A stretch of 64,000 nt of DNA from assembly GCF_004011695.2 (NCBI RefSeq), contig NC_082423.1, positions 744,001 to 808,000 of the forward strand. Direction: 5' to 3'. The notes beneath the pieces were generated by a model, which did not search any database, was not told where the DNA came from, and worked only from the letters and a program-made list of their open reading frames with translations. Each line of letters opens with the position of its first letter. Positions within the stretch are counted from its first letter, which is position 1. The stretch is from Ascochyta rabiei (taxonomy: Eukaryota > Ascomycota > Dothideomycetes > Pleosporales > Didymellaceae). Of the stretch, positions 22,726 to 32,950 are shown in pieces. Made by a program: the position numbers and the translations under genes.

Positions 22726-23606
22726 TCAATCACGCTTCTGGAAGCTGATATATGTGGCTCCACCACGTAGGCAGGGGGGACGGAATCCTGAAGTAGAGCT
22801 CCATTCTTCGAATCTTGGCCATTCTTCGTGGTCCGGACCCCAGCCCCAATACCATGTGCTCCAATGCTTCATCCACGGCTCCCAGTACGCACCTGTGATA
22901 GAAAATGCGATTTCTTCGATCCCCATACTACCAAATATGACTCTTAGTGTCAAGACTGCCATCTTTAATCAGCCATAGAAGTTGGATTTGTTCTCTACTC
23001 CCAAGATTTGAACCACGAGCTCTTCGAGAGTCCCACTGAACACATCCCAACCTTGGAATCGACAGACACCCTTGGTGTGTACAGAAAGGTACTGTGCAAT
23101 CTTAGAGAGTTGTAGCAAAGGTTTGATGTTGATAGACTGTGGAAAGCGCGTATGTAAATCGATGATGAGGGCACCGGTCACTTCCTCGTCTTCGATACCA
23201 GGTCGCATGAGGAAGGTCTCAATGTAGTCGTACACCTCGCAAGGGTGCACGCGACAGGTCACCTTGGTCTGGGCCCTATACAAAGGAAGATACTCAAGGC
23301 GCATATGGCGGCATGCTTGTGTCAGACCAAAGGACTGTTGCCGGGCCTTCAATCGATCTTTGTAAGGCTTTTTGCGGGGCGTGTCTGTGGCGTGGCGTAG
23401 AAGGATGGACTCCCCTTCTACTGCAACTTGAAGATGCGGTTGCGGATTTCTGAAGAATCACTGTCAGTATCGTTCCCTTGAAGAGACTTGCTACACTCGC
23501 TTCCTGGTAGATCGAGCAGTGAAAGCCGTGAGGCCTCTGCGACTGAGGCTAGCTCTACATCCGGCATACGCATTGATAGTATCGTTGCTGCTGTGACATT
23601 GGACAT
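22726..23606 (-). pseudogene. Broken F-box-like paralogue
   Basis: Pieces of the same family as the gene at 21578-22394, in the same orientation. They run: SRLSLLDLPG, a probable GC-AG or damaged intron, then EIRNRIFKLQ in one frame; a frameshift near 23425 into the frame of VAVEGESILLRHATD and RQQSFGLTQACRHMRLEYLPLYRAQT; then, after NKSNFYG, an in-frame TGA at 22969, followed in the same frame by the C-terminal half (GAYWEPWMKHW, matching WEAWMGEW in the intact copy). The stop could derive from CGA by a C-to-T change, as in RIP. Together the frameshift and the stop make a pseudogene the simplest reading; a fragmented short gene is less likely. Confidence 0.65.
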
Positions 23607-23934
23607 ACTGAAGTTGTAAAGAAGTGGTCGTCACGCGTGTCTGGAGTGTTTGTGATGTAGAAGGACACCCGCGAGTCGAAAATCGGATAATATGGTGACA
23701 GAAACACGGCTAGACCACTGGCGGTGAGAGAGCAAGTGAAGGTAAGAATTGGCTGCACGGGACTCGAAGGCAACACCAACGATCCAAATCGGAGGCCTTC
23801 CCAGTTCTGATCACAGGTTGAGCGACGTCTCATCTCAGCATGCATCGCCGCTTTCCGTCGGTGGAGAGTTTCAAATTGACATCAGACCCAACGTTGCAGC
23901 ATATCCCAACGCCGAACATCCTCCTCCTTCGAAT

Positions 23935-24185
23935 GCAACGTTTGCGGCGGCACAATTTCCTATTGCAGCACACTGCAGCATACGACGGCAGCGTAACTTT
24001 CTATCTCAAAAGCTGCGGCAGCACAACTTCCTCCTGCGGTAACTGCGGCATTGTGGTAGCGCAACTTCTGCTGCAACGACGGCGGCAGCACGACTTCCTT
24101 CTAGGTCCCACGGTAGCAGCACAACTGCCTTCTGTGTCAACTGCGGCGCTGCAGCAGCGCGACTTCCTTCTGTGGCATGACGGCA
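23935..24185. repeat. Degenerate minisatellite, core GCGGCAGCACRACTTCCT (right, inverted)
   Basis: Six or more diverged copies of GCGGCAGCAC(A/G)ACTTCCT on the plus strand, the reverse complement of the core found at 20905-21300. The two arrays flank the F-box-like pair in opposite orientation. The rest of 23607-24661 holds no supported gene. Confidence 0.75.
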
Positions 24186-24661
24186 GCATGATGGCACGTC
24201 TGCTTGGCAGTAGCAAATTCAACAAATATCAACAACACACTAGGTATGTCTATCTCACCCTGGTTCGTCTTTTTGATCGGAAAAGAGCGCTAATCTTGTG
24301 ACAAAGCGTAGAGCAAGCGGTAACGACCATGGGCCTGCGCAGCGATCAGAGCCCGTATGTCCCCTTATGATTCGAGATTATGGACATACATCGGAGGAGC
24401 TAGGTGACTTCACAGAAACAAATGATGGGCAATTAGAGCTCACGCAATGGTTAAGCGCTGGGGAGCATATCTCGACGTGACCATCGGGAGAGAGACTTAT
24501 GCGATTCACTTTCAGCGCGGTTACCCAAGAAGGTTGGACAAAGGTCTAGGACACGCCTTGATCGAGAGAACTAAGAAATTGTAAGCTAAGATGACCCTAT
24601 GTTTAGCTCTTGTCTCTATGGTCCTTGAGTTGATCGTTCTCAAAGTGGCAGCTGAGTCCTA

Positions 24662-25524
24662 TCAGTTGTCGAGAAACTGCAGCCGCCGTGGTCGACCCCA
24701 GTGATCAGACGGATTGAACCTCCAGCATCCTTTGTACTTCCTTGTGAACCAGTATGCGTTCAGCCATGGAACGAAAAACGGCACAGGTGGAAAGTTCTCA
24801 CTGCCGGGGTAGTTCTTGTCGATGCAACCAAGAACCAAGGGAAGAACGAGTGTCTACTCATGATGTGTCAGTCCTCTGTCATTAAATTGAGAGATGCATG
24901 CTTCCTCACCGGATCCGCGGTCTTCGCTCCCTCTTCTGCGGCCATTGCGAACCTCTTCTTCAGTTTTTCCCCATCACACCCCTCCAACTTGACAAGCGAC
25001 TTGATCTCATCGTGAAGATGTGTTGTTAGTACACTGGCGTATCCATCAATTAGCCCCTTTAGTTCTTCCCATTCGTACACCTTTGCGTCTTCCCGCACAT
25101 CCTCAACATACTGTGTCATCTCTGCCAGCCCAGCTTCAAAGGCACGGTGTTGTTCCACGTTGCCATGCATCGGACTCTCGTCCTCGTCTTCGCATAAGCC
25201 TGCCGACTTTGCAAGATCATCTGCGTACGGGAAGAAGAGTCTCTCTTCTCCTCTATGGTGGTGATGTACCGTGTCTGCCCAAGCCTTGATGTACAGCATG
25301 AAATCTGCAACATCTACGGCGTCTTCGACGTAAGGGCCTTGGAGATAAATGGCATTGAGCCCACGTAGCAACAAGTTATGCACGTTCGCCATTTCGACAC
25401 ATATTGAAAGAAGTCCTGCGTTGGTGGTTGTGGGTGCACCAGAGGTACCAGGGATCAGAAGGAGGGGAAATGGACTGTCAGCCCACGGGCGAATTTCGAT
25501 CTGGGAACTATCAGGCTGAGACAT
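24662..25524 (-). CDS. Hemerythrin-like (HHE) domain protein
   Basis: Two exons: 25524-24910 and 24853-24662, 268 aa. The 56-nt intron (GTGAGG to GAGTAG) begins at ADP and rejoins as TLVLPLVLGCIDKNYPG; reading through it would give a false stop and lose 63 residues. The first exon carries the four-helix hemerythrin domain with metal-ligand type histidines and acids: VEMANVHNLLLRGLN, DTVHHHHRGEERLFFPY, HGNVEQHRAFEAGL and LTTHLHDEIKSL. The second exon has the Trp/Pro-rich tail usual in the fungal family (PFFVPWLNAYWFTRKYKGCW ends in RFNPSDHWGRPRRL). Such proteins bind a di-iron centre and may sense or carry oxygen, or bind iron; the fungal members are largely uncharacterised. No signal peptide. 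Confidence 0.88.
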
Positions 25525-26225
25525 CGTGTGTTGTAAAGTAGTGCAAGACGATCGCAAGGAGAGCGAAGACAAACAAAGCGTCAACTTTGCGCGGTGTGAG
25601 AAGCGCTGCGGCGATCGAGTGATGCATTGGTCGCAAGAGAAGGAAGTTGTAGGAGTCTGAGAGAGAACTTTGTATATTGAAGAAAAGGGAACAGAAGTGG
25701 TAAAGGGCTGACAGGTGCGTGGCCTGAAAGGCTGACGGTTTCTGCTGGGCTGGAAGATTGTTGACAACCAATCACGAGACTCAGAGGCGTCGACATGCTG
25801 AGCTGTACTCTGGATCGCGTTAGCGAGATAGTGCCGACCATAATAAATACAAAGACACAATAGTAATATTGGTGGGTTCTACTATCTGGTTTGTAGCTGT
25901 TGAATGGCTTTCGTGTCTGTGTACGGCTTGAGTTGCGACCGCGTCGTCTCATTATGCTCGCTTCCGTAGCAAGCAGTTTGTGCTTGGTATGAGGGTCACG
26001 TCTAGCCTGATGTTGTTTGATGTGATGAATGTAGGCATGTGAAGAGAATATGTAGGAAGATTGTTGTCTTTATTATCTGGCGACGTGTGAGCTTCAAGGA
26101 GGGACTGCTGAATCAGCAGGGTTCGGTCCTTCTCTTCCCCAGCCTTCTTTTGTGGGACGTCATCTTACGGTTTAAATACCCAAGACATCAACGTTTCATC
26201 AAGATTAACTAGCGAACAGCTCTTC
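25525..26225. other. Intergenic, no feature seen
   Basis: About 700 bp upstream of the hemerythrin-like gene, up to the inverted-repeat element. The hemerythrin frame stays open to 25860, but the family start is the Met at 25524. Confidence 0.5.
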
Positions 26226-26700
26226 CAGGACGCAAGCCACCTGACCATGACCATGCCAAGAGGTGGCCTGGCTATACGTTTCTAAGCAGCTACCCTACAA
26301 GGCTTTGCTCTAGTTATTCTACCTTTACTGTTTAGTGTGCTAAATCTAATACTAGCTCCTACATTAGCAAGAACAGCAACTACAAGAATTAAATTAACTC
26401 TTAACCTATTTAGAATTAATTTGAAACTAAATTACTATGTATGCCACCTGATAAACTGCCTTCCCTGTTATTAATGACAGCCTTAACCCTCTTAATCTTG
26501 ATATGTTTAACCCTCAGCTGCTAAATTTTAGCTTGCTTAGCCTACCGCTGAATTATTATAAATTAATATATAGCGCAGAGCCGCTAAACTACTTTTAATT
26601 TAATTTAAAAGTATTTCTTAGCTTGCTTAGCCTAGCGTGCGCACAGCCGCCTTGGCATGCCGCCTCTTGGCACGGTCATGGCCAGGTGGCTTGCCACCTC
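26226..26700. mobile_element. Short AT-rich element with terminal inverted repeats (MITE-like)
   Basis: The left end (from 26232) reads GCAAGCCACCTGACCATGAC, then CATGCCAAGAGGTGGC. The right end (26694 backwards, reverse strand) reads GCAAGCCACCTGGCCATGAC, then CGTGCCAAGAGGCGGC. The roughly 36-bp arms differ at about three positions, all transitions. The 9-bp word CAGCTCTTC stands directly outside each end (26217-26225 and 26701-26709) and may be a target-site duplication, which would suggest a hAT-type (usually 8 bp) origin. The interior is strongly AT-rich, non-coding, and holds the direct repeat AGCTTGCTTAGCCTA (about 26529 and 26619). Its size and lack of a transposase suggest a non-autonomous element; the transition bias suggests RIP. 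Confidence 0.65.
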
Positions 26701-27772
26701 CAGCTCTTCATAGCAGCTAGAATGACATCTGCGATGCTAGGTCGGTCACAATGGTACTTCTCTAGCTATCGACCTTCCTATTGACATTACTGCTCCGCCA
26801 CTGGTGCTGTCGCAAGTCGCAGCATGCAGATGTTGTGTGCTTTACAAGTTCTTCTCTTCGCGGTCGTGTTTCCAGCGTCTCAGGAGCAGCCGCACACCCA
26901 AAACTTGTCCATCTTGCGCAACAAATTACTCAACAACAACAGCTTTAATTAAAATGCTAAAGAGACAGAGTTATAGAGTTACTTCTTAAGTATAGTTTTG
27001 TGTTTTCTCTACTATATTGCTACAGTTGGGGCGCTGTAGTGTTGCAAGAAAATAGGTAAGTTGTTGGTGTTCCCTAAGGTTTGGGTGTTTGAGTGTGCGG
27101 CTTTTTAACGCAGCCGCGTGGGCCTGCCTGAAGCACCTGCCGGCCGATCCCGAATGCATTGACTACCCCACATTCCAGCCTTCATCTCCATACCTTCTCG
27201 TGACCTTATCTATCCTGATCGCAGGGCTTAATTTCATGCACTCAAGAAAAAAAAGGCGACTCCTGTATTTCGAAACATGCCTCAGGCTTCCGTTTGTAAT
27301 GATGCAGCCGCGGCTTCTCGTTTCATGGGACATAATCACCAGCTTCCCGGTACTCCATCTCAATTGGACCTTGTGGTTGGGAGAGTCGTCTTACTTGTAT
27401 AAGCGAAACAAGCTCGGCTCAATTGTCTGCCAAATACAATCTCTAAGGCTGCAAGTGCTTCCATCATGACCGAGGCCCACTTAATGCAGTGCTAGACACA
27501 CTCAGAACCAGGGGCATGCTCGTCGGCAGCCTTGATGAAAGGACCTAGGCGACACGTCTCTGCGTGACGTCGCTTATTGACATCTTGCGGGCATAGCTGT
27601 GAAGATCTATATGCACTGGAAGTCTGTCCAGTTCACCAAACCCCTTGCTTCACAAGCTACAGCATTCAATTCAATCGCTAATACCACGTGATACCGCTTC
27701 GCGCCTTTGCTGAAAATCGTTCGCAGCAAAGATCCAAAGCAACGCGCACCCAAGTCACACACAGTTATCATC
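26701..27772. other. Intergenic, no gene supported
   Basis: Just over 1 kb between the inverted-repeat element and the next secreted-protein gene. It contains a short AT-rich piece (about 26940-27060). A 126-codon frame at 27089-27469 begins without ATG and shows no motif. Confidence 0.5.
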
Positions 27773-28386
27773 ATGTACAGCATCATCATCCTTGGCACAT
27801 GGTGTGCGGCAGTGTTTGCAGCACCGGTCACACAGAGCTCAGATACAAATTCTACATGGCAGCCAGCGGAAGGAACAAAAACTATGTGCGACTCGACGTC
27901 CGACAAGATCATTGGCTTTTATGTGGGGCCCCAGATGGAGTCCGTACTCACTGAGGCCTGTGTTGCCATGATGCCGCCCTGTGCCCATCAAGATCGAGTT
28001 GCCAACGATACCATGTGCGCTCAGGTCACCGACTGGCGGCTTGATGGACCAAAGAACAGTACGCAATCTGCAAATGTCGAGACGGCAGAAGGCAACAAGA
28101 TCAGCGGATGGGACGTCAAGCGTTAGTTTTTCCACACATGATGCAACCATGGCAAAGGCTAACATTACGAGCAGTCTCCGTTACACCTGCTACACAACCA
28201 GAGACTTCAGCAGGCGTGTTCTGGACTTCGCAAGACTGCTATGGCTACTTCGCGTACATGCTGGAGAAGTGGGAGCCTGAGGGATGTCACACTCAGCAAG
28301 GGTTTGGTGTTGGCAACATCACGGTCGGAGGACAGAGTTCACTGGCAGGCACAGTGTTCAAGGTTGAGATCGTGGCTGAGCAGTAG
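27773..28386 (+). CDS. Small secreted protein with six cysteines (effector candidate)
   Basis: Two exons, 27773-28121 and 28175-28386, 186 aa; the 53-nt intron (GTTAGT to GAGCAG) has a GCTAAC branch. A classical signal peptide is visible (MYSIIILGTWCAAVFA, cleavage expected before APVTQ). The mature part has six cysteines, which could pair into three disulfides, N-glycosylation sequons (for example NSTW, NDTM, NSTQ, NITV) and a conserved-looking C-terminal segment with YGYFAYMLEKWEPEGC. I recognise no family. Secretion and cysteine content are typical of fungal apoplastic effectors, but the function is unknown. It stands at the left edge of a group of secreted-protein genes. Confidence 0.75.
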
Positions 28387-28895
28387 TTGCTTTATTTGCG
28401 TGTGCTTTGTAAGTGCTTCTCATAGCCGTTGATGATCTAAGAGTTACGCTGTGCGTCTCTCAAGGTCTTTCAACCATGCATCTGTGCGCTGGATTTATAC
28501 AAAACTTAACCGGTGTAAGCAACTCTATGATTGTGTGGTTTATTAGATACTTGAAAAGCTGCAAAGTTCCGATGCATCCTCACGAAGGAAGAGGAGTTAG
28601 CAAGAGCAAGAAAAAGTTTGAATTTTTGTAGCTTAAGGGCACTACGCTTGCGATTAACCAAGCTAGGTTTCTCCGCCACAGCGTTGTTAAACACCATGTT
28701 CATCATAGCCGCACTTTTAGGGTGCAATGTAGTTAAGGCTCTTTCTTAAGCTTAGTATCTCGGCGCGGCAGCGGTAGCGGCGGCGGCGGCGGCGGCGGCA
28801 TGATAATGAACTAAGTATCTTTCCGTCTTTACACCAGGCCCAAAATCAATTTCGTCGTGTTGACCTAGAATGTGTGCTCTGAAGCTCGAGCTAGC
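28387..28895. other. Convergent intergenic region with a CGG microsatellite
   Basis: About 500 bp between convergent genes. A GGCGGC-type trinucleotide run occupies about 28763-28800; otherwise nothing is seen. Confidence 0.6.
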
Positions 28896-29672
28896 TCACT
28901 TTCGCTGCAGCTGAGCTTGTTCGCAGGCTTTGAGACAGAAACCAAGAAGTGCCTTGCGAATGTGCTGTCGTGGGATCGTAGTAACACGTGCGAAGTCGGA
29001 ACTCTCAAACTCCAGCAAAACCAATTTGTCGTAATCGCATAGCGCTACAAAGTTGCATTTCGTAGATTTGGCGTACGCAGCCGCCTGCTTGCACAAGATG
29101 AAGCCATTAGCGTTCGCCATAAGCACGGATTGACCGCCATGCGCGTTCAATTTCGAAAGAGCACGCTGCTTGTTTTTCTCTTCAACTGCCACATCAAAGT
29201 CTGCGTAATCGATCATACCGACGCGCTTGTACTCGATGACCATGATGGGCTGTTTCTGGTCCGTGTCCTGCTTGATGTTGAAGGAGAGATCGTAGCGGAA
29301 TCTACTAACCCTGACTTCCGTGGCTATTGTGATGGGCGCCTGGTATCTCGCATTGATAGCGTTTTGGATAGGATGCGTAATGTACAAGGTCGACACGCGA
29401 ACAACGTCTTCCTCGACGTCGAGCTTCGCCATAGTGGGTTCGTCACTAGCAATGTAGTCTTGAGCCAACTTTGAGTTAGTGCCCTTTAGTTGTTCTTCTT
29501 GTAGGAACTTGTTGGCGCACTGTAGCCAGTAGTCAAGAGCGGTTTCGACAAGAACGTTCGGGGGCGGCTGTAGCTTCGTTCCCTCTGAGGAAGCAGTCGC
29601 AGTGAAGGTGCGATAAGTTCCCGGGTACTTAGGGCATTCACCCTCAAAGCAGTCTAGAATGGTCGTCGGCAT
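28896..29672 (-). CDS. PD-(D/E)XK nuclease-fold protein of unknown role
   Basis: One exon of 258 codons from an ATG at 29672. The C-terminal half shows the core of the PD-(D/E)XK restriction-endonuclease-like fold: a Glu in TEVRVSRF, the Asp in FRYDLSFNI, and the E-x-K motif in PIMVIEYKRVG, followed by a helix and the strand-rich tail LCDYDKLVLLEF. These are the metal-binding catalytic residues, so an active nuclease is plausible. No signal peptide. A good donor and acceptor just upstream (about 29750 and 29674) could add a 5' exon, but the upstream frame is not convincing. Standalone fungal proteins with this fold are common in accessory regions and are uncharacterised; in Crinkler-type effectors such a domain is often combined with kinase-fold domains, and a kinase-fold gene is the next one upstream here. 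Confidence 0.65.
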   Translation of the reverse strand: MPTTILDCFEGECPKYPGTYRTFTATASSEGTKLQPPPNVLVETALDYWLQCANKFLQEEQLKGTNSKLAQDYIASDEPTMAKLDVEEDVVRVSTLYITHPIQNAINARYQAPITIATEVRVSRFRYDLSFNIKQDTDQKQPIMVIEYKRVGMIDYADFDVAVEEKNKQRALSKLNAHGGQSVLMANANGFILCKQAAAYAKSTKCNFVALCDYDKLVLLEFESSDFARVTTIPRQHIRKALLGFCLKACEQAQLQRK

Positions 29673-30012
29673 TCTGTTCTCAGGAGAGTGTTAGATCATG
29701 TGATGCATGAGATGCATGAGATTCTTGACGATGTGAACTTACCGAGTACCAGTAGTCAGTGAACAACTTATGGTTGAGCAAACGTTTGATCTGATGAAGG
29801 TAACAGACAGAGCTGACGATTATCAAAGATCGACTATATCGCACGCGCGTACCACATCTTTCACTGTTCGGCCCCTAGCACAAACCAAGACGCAAACGCA
29901 GGCTTCTCAAGTGAAAGCGTATTCAAATGATTGAAGAAGAGAGGTAGACCGTTGGAGGTACCTGAGACTTCATTGACTTCGATCCACTTTTCGCTTGGCA
30001 TTCGACTTTCCT
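29673..30012. other. Spacer between the nuclease-like and kinase-like genes
   Basis: About 340 bp in a same-strand pair. It may contain an untranslated exon and intron of the nuclease-like gene (GTAAGT near 29746, CTAAC branch near 29693). Confidence 0.4.
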
Positions 30013-31038
30013 TCACTCATTGATTTCCCAATCCTCTTCTATCGGGGCACCAAGCTTGCTTGAGGGATCTCTTTGAACCTTCACATATTTCCCCTTTCGA
30101 CCGTCACCAAACAATTCCCACATTCTTTTTATAGTTTCCTCTCTACAGGGTGATATCCATCCATACGAACCCCATCGACTGGGCCACGACCATTCGAACA
30201 AAGGGTTGCGATACTTGTCCTTTGGGCGGGTCCCAAGATTAATTCTGAACACAAATGAGAACGCAAAATCTATCAAAACCAAGCGAAGTTGCGGATCGGC
30301 CAAGTTGGATGGCGTGGTGATAATGATGTTTCTGGGTGATAGATCATCATGTCGAACTCCGGCGTAGCGTAGGTCGTAGTCTGCTTCGATGACTTTGATC
30401 ATGACGTTCTCCCTCTCCTCAGCAGTCAGATATTCAGGTTTGATATCAAGCATTCGTATGCCTGGCACATAATCCATGAGGATCATGCGCACTCTTCGGG
30501 TTATGTGCTCGTCCCGAACCACGCTCATAATCTCCATAGTCCAAGAACCATGATATTCAGGCACGATGCTGCCTTGAGCAGGGGTCCCTTGCAGCTCAGA
30601 GTATGCTGCAGCTTCATTGGAGTAGTCAGAATCAGCCATACTCGAGACATCGATCTTCAAGTCCGGCTGTTCCCCATACGAATAGAACATTGGATCATAG
30701 ATCTTCGCAACGAGCCCGGTATCGATAAATATGAGTTGAGCGCCGCAGTTCTCCCCAGTGCGAATCGCAGATTTGACGGTGAAAGAATGAGCGTCGTCAA
30801 AGAATGTGGCTCCCTCAGCAGGAGGGTGCGCAACGCACCAGTCAAGCTGGGTACTACACTGGAGGTCTTCCTGATTAGAAATCTCGATCTCGGAGTAAGA
30901 GCCGCCGAATGGCGCAGGCGGCACATGGCGATGTGCAATAAAGGTCGCTCCAGGAACGTAAGGACATGATAATGCTTCTGCAGGTGAGCGATGCGGTGAT
31001 GGCAGACTGTGAGATGCGCTGTCGTAGGGGTCGGACAT
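30013..31038 (-). CDS. Protein-kinase-like fold protein
   Basis: One exon, 341 aa from the ATG at 31038 (MSDPYDSA). An N-lobe is visible in GENCGAQLIFIDTGLVAKIYDP, where the Lys of AKIYDP fits the ATP-binding lysine. The Glu of SNEAAAYSELQ fits the helix-C glutamate. The hinge is probably MILMDYVPGIRMLD. The catalytic loop reads VRHDDLSPRNIIIT and the metal-binding motif LVLIDFAFSF, with Asp-Phe-Ala in place of Asp-Phe-Gly. The family is one of fungal kinase-like proteins related to aminoglycoside/choline-kinase-like folds and expanded in Dothideomycetes; the substrate is unknown. All key residues are present, so activity is likely. A broken relative lies at 32951-33540. Confidence 0.75.
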   Translation of the reverse strand: MSDPYDSASHSLPSPHRSPAEALSCPYVPGATFIAHRHVPPAPFGGSYSEIEISNQEDLQCSTQLDWCVAHPPAEGATFFDDAHSFTVKSAIRTGENCGAQLIFIDTGLVAKIYDPMFYSYGEQPDLKIDVSSMADSDYSNEAAAYSELQGTPAQGSIVPEYHGSWTMEIMSVVRDEHITRRVRMILMDYVPGIRMLDIKPEYLTAEERENVMIKVIEADYDLRYAGVRHDDLSPRNIIITTPSNLADPQLRLVLIDFAFSFVFRINLGTRPKDKYRNPLFEWSWPSRWGSYGWISPCREETIKRMWELFGDGRKGKYVKVQRDPSSKLGAPIEEDWEINE

Positions 31039-32051
31039 ATCGCGCAAAAATCGAGATGTTCCAAGAGCTGGAGGTTGGAGGCAGTGATGAGAGTGGAGTA
31101 TACACAGAGCCGTAGAAACCTTGATTTTTGACCACGAAGCTGGGGAAGAGGTGAAAGCGCGTTGGACGCTATGAACAAACAGCAGTCACCCGGCCCCACC
31201 TCGGCTCTTACGCCTACAATTAGAGGAGTGATCACTTTCTCGACAAAGTGCGCCGACTGCGAGTAAGAGCACCTGTCTTACTGCTTCTTGTCTTTACAAC
31301 CTGCGGCTTGACGGAGATGATTTTATGGGACGAAGATAGCAGTACGGTGTACGCAACGTGTGACATTAAACAGAGTTGGACTCACGACAAAGAAGCGACG
31401 CCCCGGGTGGTGAAAGGCTGGCAACGTGGCTTCATTGTCAGAAACGAGGAAAAGAAATTGACCCTGATTTGGTAAAACCCAACTGCCAAAAGCGAAGTAC
31501 CCACTACAATTGCCTACCGATTAAGAAACAGAATGAGAGTGTAGTCCCACATGAAGAACAGAGATGGAAAAAGATTTGCGCACATGGAAGTTCATTGTAC
31601 AAGAGGATTGCCAAGCTCTTACCTAGCTAACAGAAACCCTGCGTTCACGTTGCCGGCAGCCTCCGCTGCCACACGTTGCCAGAGGTTAATGCTCCGCTGT
31701 CTTGGTGCCTGCAGACCTCCGCAAGCGGCTGTTCTCCCAGCAAGCCATTGCTGCTGTTGGCTCGGACAGGAAGTCGGCACAGCCCATGTCGTGATGTAAA
31801 CTTACGACGACTGCTTGATCTGGACATGAAGTGGCTCGTCACAATCCAGAGCAAGGATGACGTTGTACTAGTAAAGGTTCACCAGCCACTTTGGTACCTC
31901 GCGCTTCGCTCCGACTCGGGAAATTAAATCTGTTGGGGGGAATTGCCTGGGTGAGCCGCATATAAAGGTTAGCCATATAACTAGGACGGACAATCGTCTA
32001 GCTGCTTTGTGTGCCTCCTTCATCTTTTTTCTACGAGACCCGTTCATCATT
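31039..32051. other. Intergenic, no gene supported
   Basis: About 1 kb between divergent kinase-like and lipocalin genes. Short frames, such as 31248-31475, begin at GTG rather than ATG and are not called. Confidence 0.5.
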
Positions 32052-32857
32052 ATGCGTGTCCAAGCCACCATCACCGCCTTGACCTCGGTCGCCTCGGGCT
32101 TTCTGATGCCCCGTCAGTCTAAAGAGACTACTAAAACCCCAAACGTTGTAGCTGCACAATACGATGGGTTAGCAGAGCGTCAACCTTGGCCGAACATGAC
32201 AACCTGACATTCCATAGCACATGCTTCTACCCGGTACCAGACTCTAAATTCAACCTCGAAGCCTACCTAGGAACATGGTACCAAGTTGCTGGTACACCTT
32301 TCGGTCCTACAGCCCAAGACAGCTGCGTGGCTGGTAACTACAAGCTCAATGTGCGTTTACATCAGGAGACTTCATGGAGACCGAGCTAACGACCCTATAG
32401 GACAACGGCACTATTCGCGTACTCAACACCGCAAAAAGAGGTGCACAAACCGTCAGCATCGTTGGCACAGCGACTCCAGTGGATACCGCGTATGGTGCTG
32501 GTGGTGCATTTATAGTCAGATTCCCTGGTTCACGGGATGCGAAGTGCCCTGGACCGAACTACATTGTTCAAGGTATAACACGATGGAACGTATTCTCCAA
32601 AAGGATAGGAAGCTAACGGTGTCGGTAGACTACGCTGCCGACTGGGCCATTGTGCAGACACAAGGCTGGGGCACGCTGTACATATTGAGCAGAGAGCGTC
32701 AGCCCCCTCCTGCGACTATCGATGTAAGCTTCCTAAGTCTGTTTGAAAAGGATAGCTGTACTGACATCAGATGCAGGCCTTGATCGATCGCGCTGTCGCA
32801 TATGGTTCTAATGCTTCGGCGATTTTCAAGTTCAACCAGACTGGCTGCGATGTGTGA
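32052..32857 (+). CDS. Secreted lipocalin-like protein
   Basis: Five exons: 32052-32167, 32218-32350, 32401-32572, 32629-32723 and 32777-32857, giving 198 aa with all junctions in frame. The introns are 50-56 nt. The last acceptor could be 6 nt earlier, adding Met-Gln. A signal-type N-terminus (MRVQATITALTSVASGFLM) precedes the lipocalin signature FNLEAYLGTWYQVAG, the Gly-x-Trp motif at the base of the barrel. Later strands read GNYKLNDNGTIRVLN, FIVRFPG, YAADWAIVQTQGWGTLYIL, resembling bacterial Blc and plant temperature-induced lipocalins. Lipocalins bind small hydrophobic ligands in an eight-stranded barrel. The five-exon structure, unusually fragmented for so short a gene, argues against a recent bacterial origin. 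Ligand and role are unknown. Confidence 0.8.
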
Positions 32858-32950
32858 GGCTAATGTTGGTGTATCGTGTTCATTGTGTCAATCATCTTAG
32901 CTGGATGCATCTTTGGGAATCACTCAGACGACATGCAGTTTAGTTGTGCG

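Noticed and set aside
20905..24185. A CRISPR-like array from the regular minisatellite units
   Set aside because: The units are diverged, spacing is irregular, and the genome is eukaryotic.
24447..24583. A 45-codon plus-strand frame (MVKRWGAYLDVTIG...)
   Set aside because: Protein-like but very short, with a stop just upstream and no start context or splice partner that I could support.
27089..27469. A 126-codon frame between the inverted-repeat element and the secreted protein
   Set aside because: It does not begin at ATG, and its composition resembles random sequence.
31248..31475. A frame starting like a signal peptide (RRLRVRAPVLLLLVF)
   Set aside because: It starts at GTG, not ATG, and the rest has no cysteine pattern or homology.
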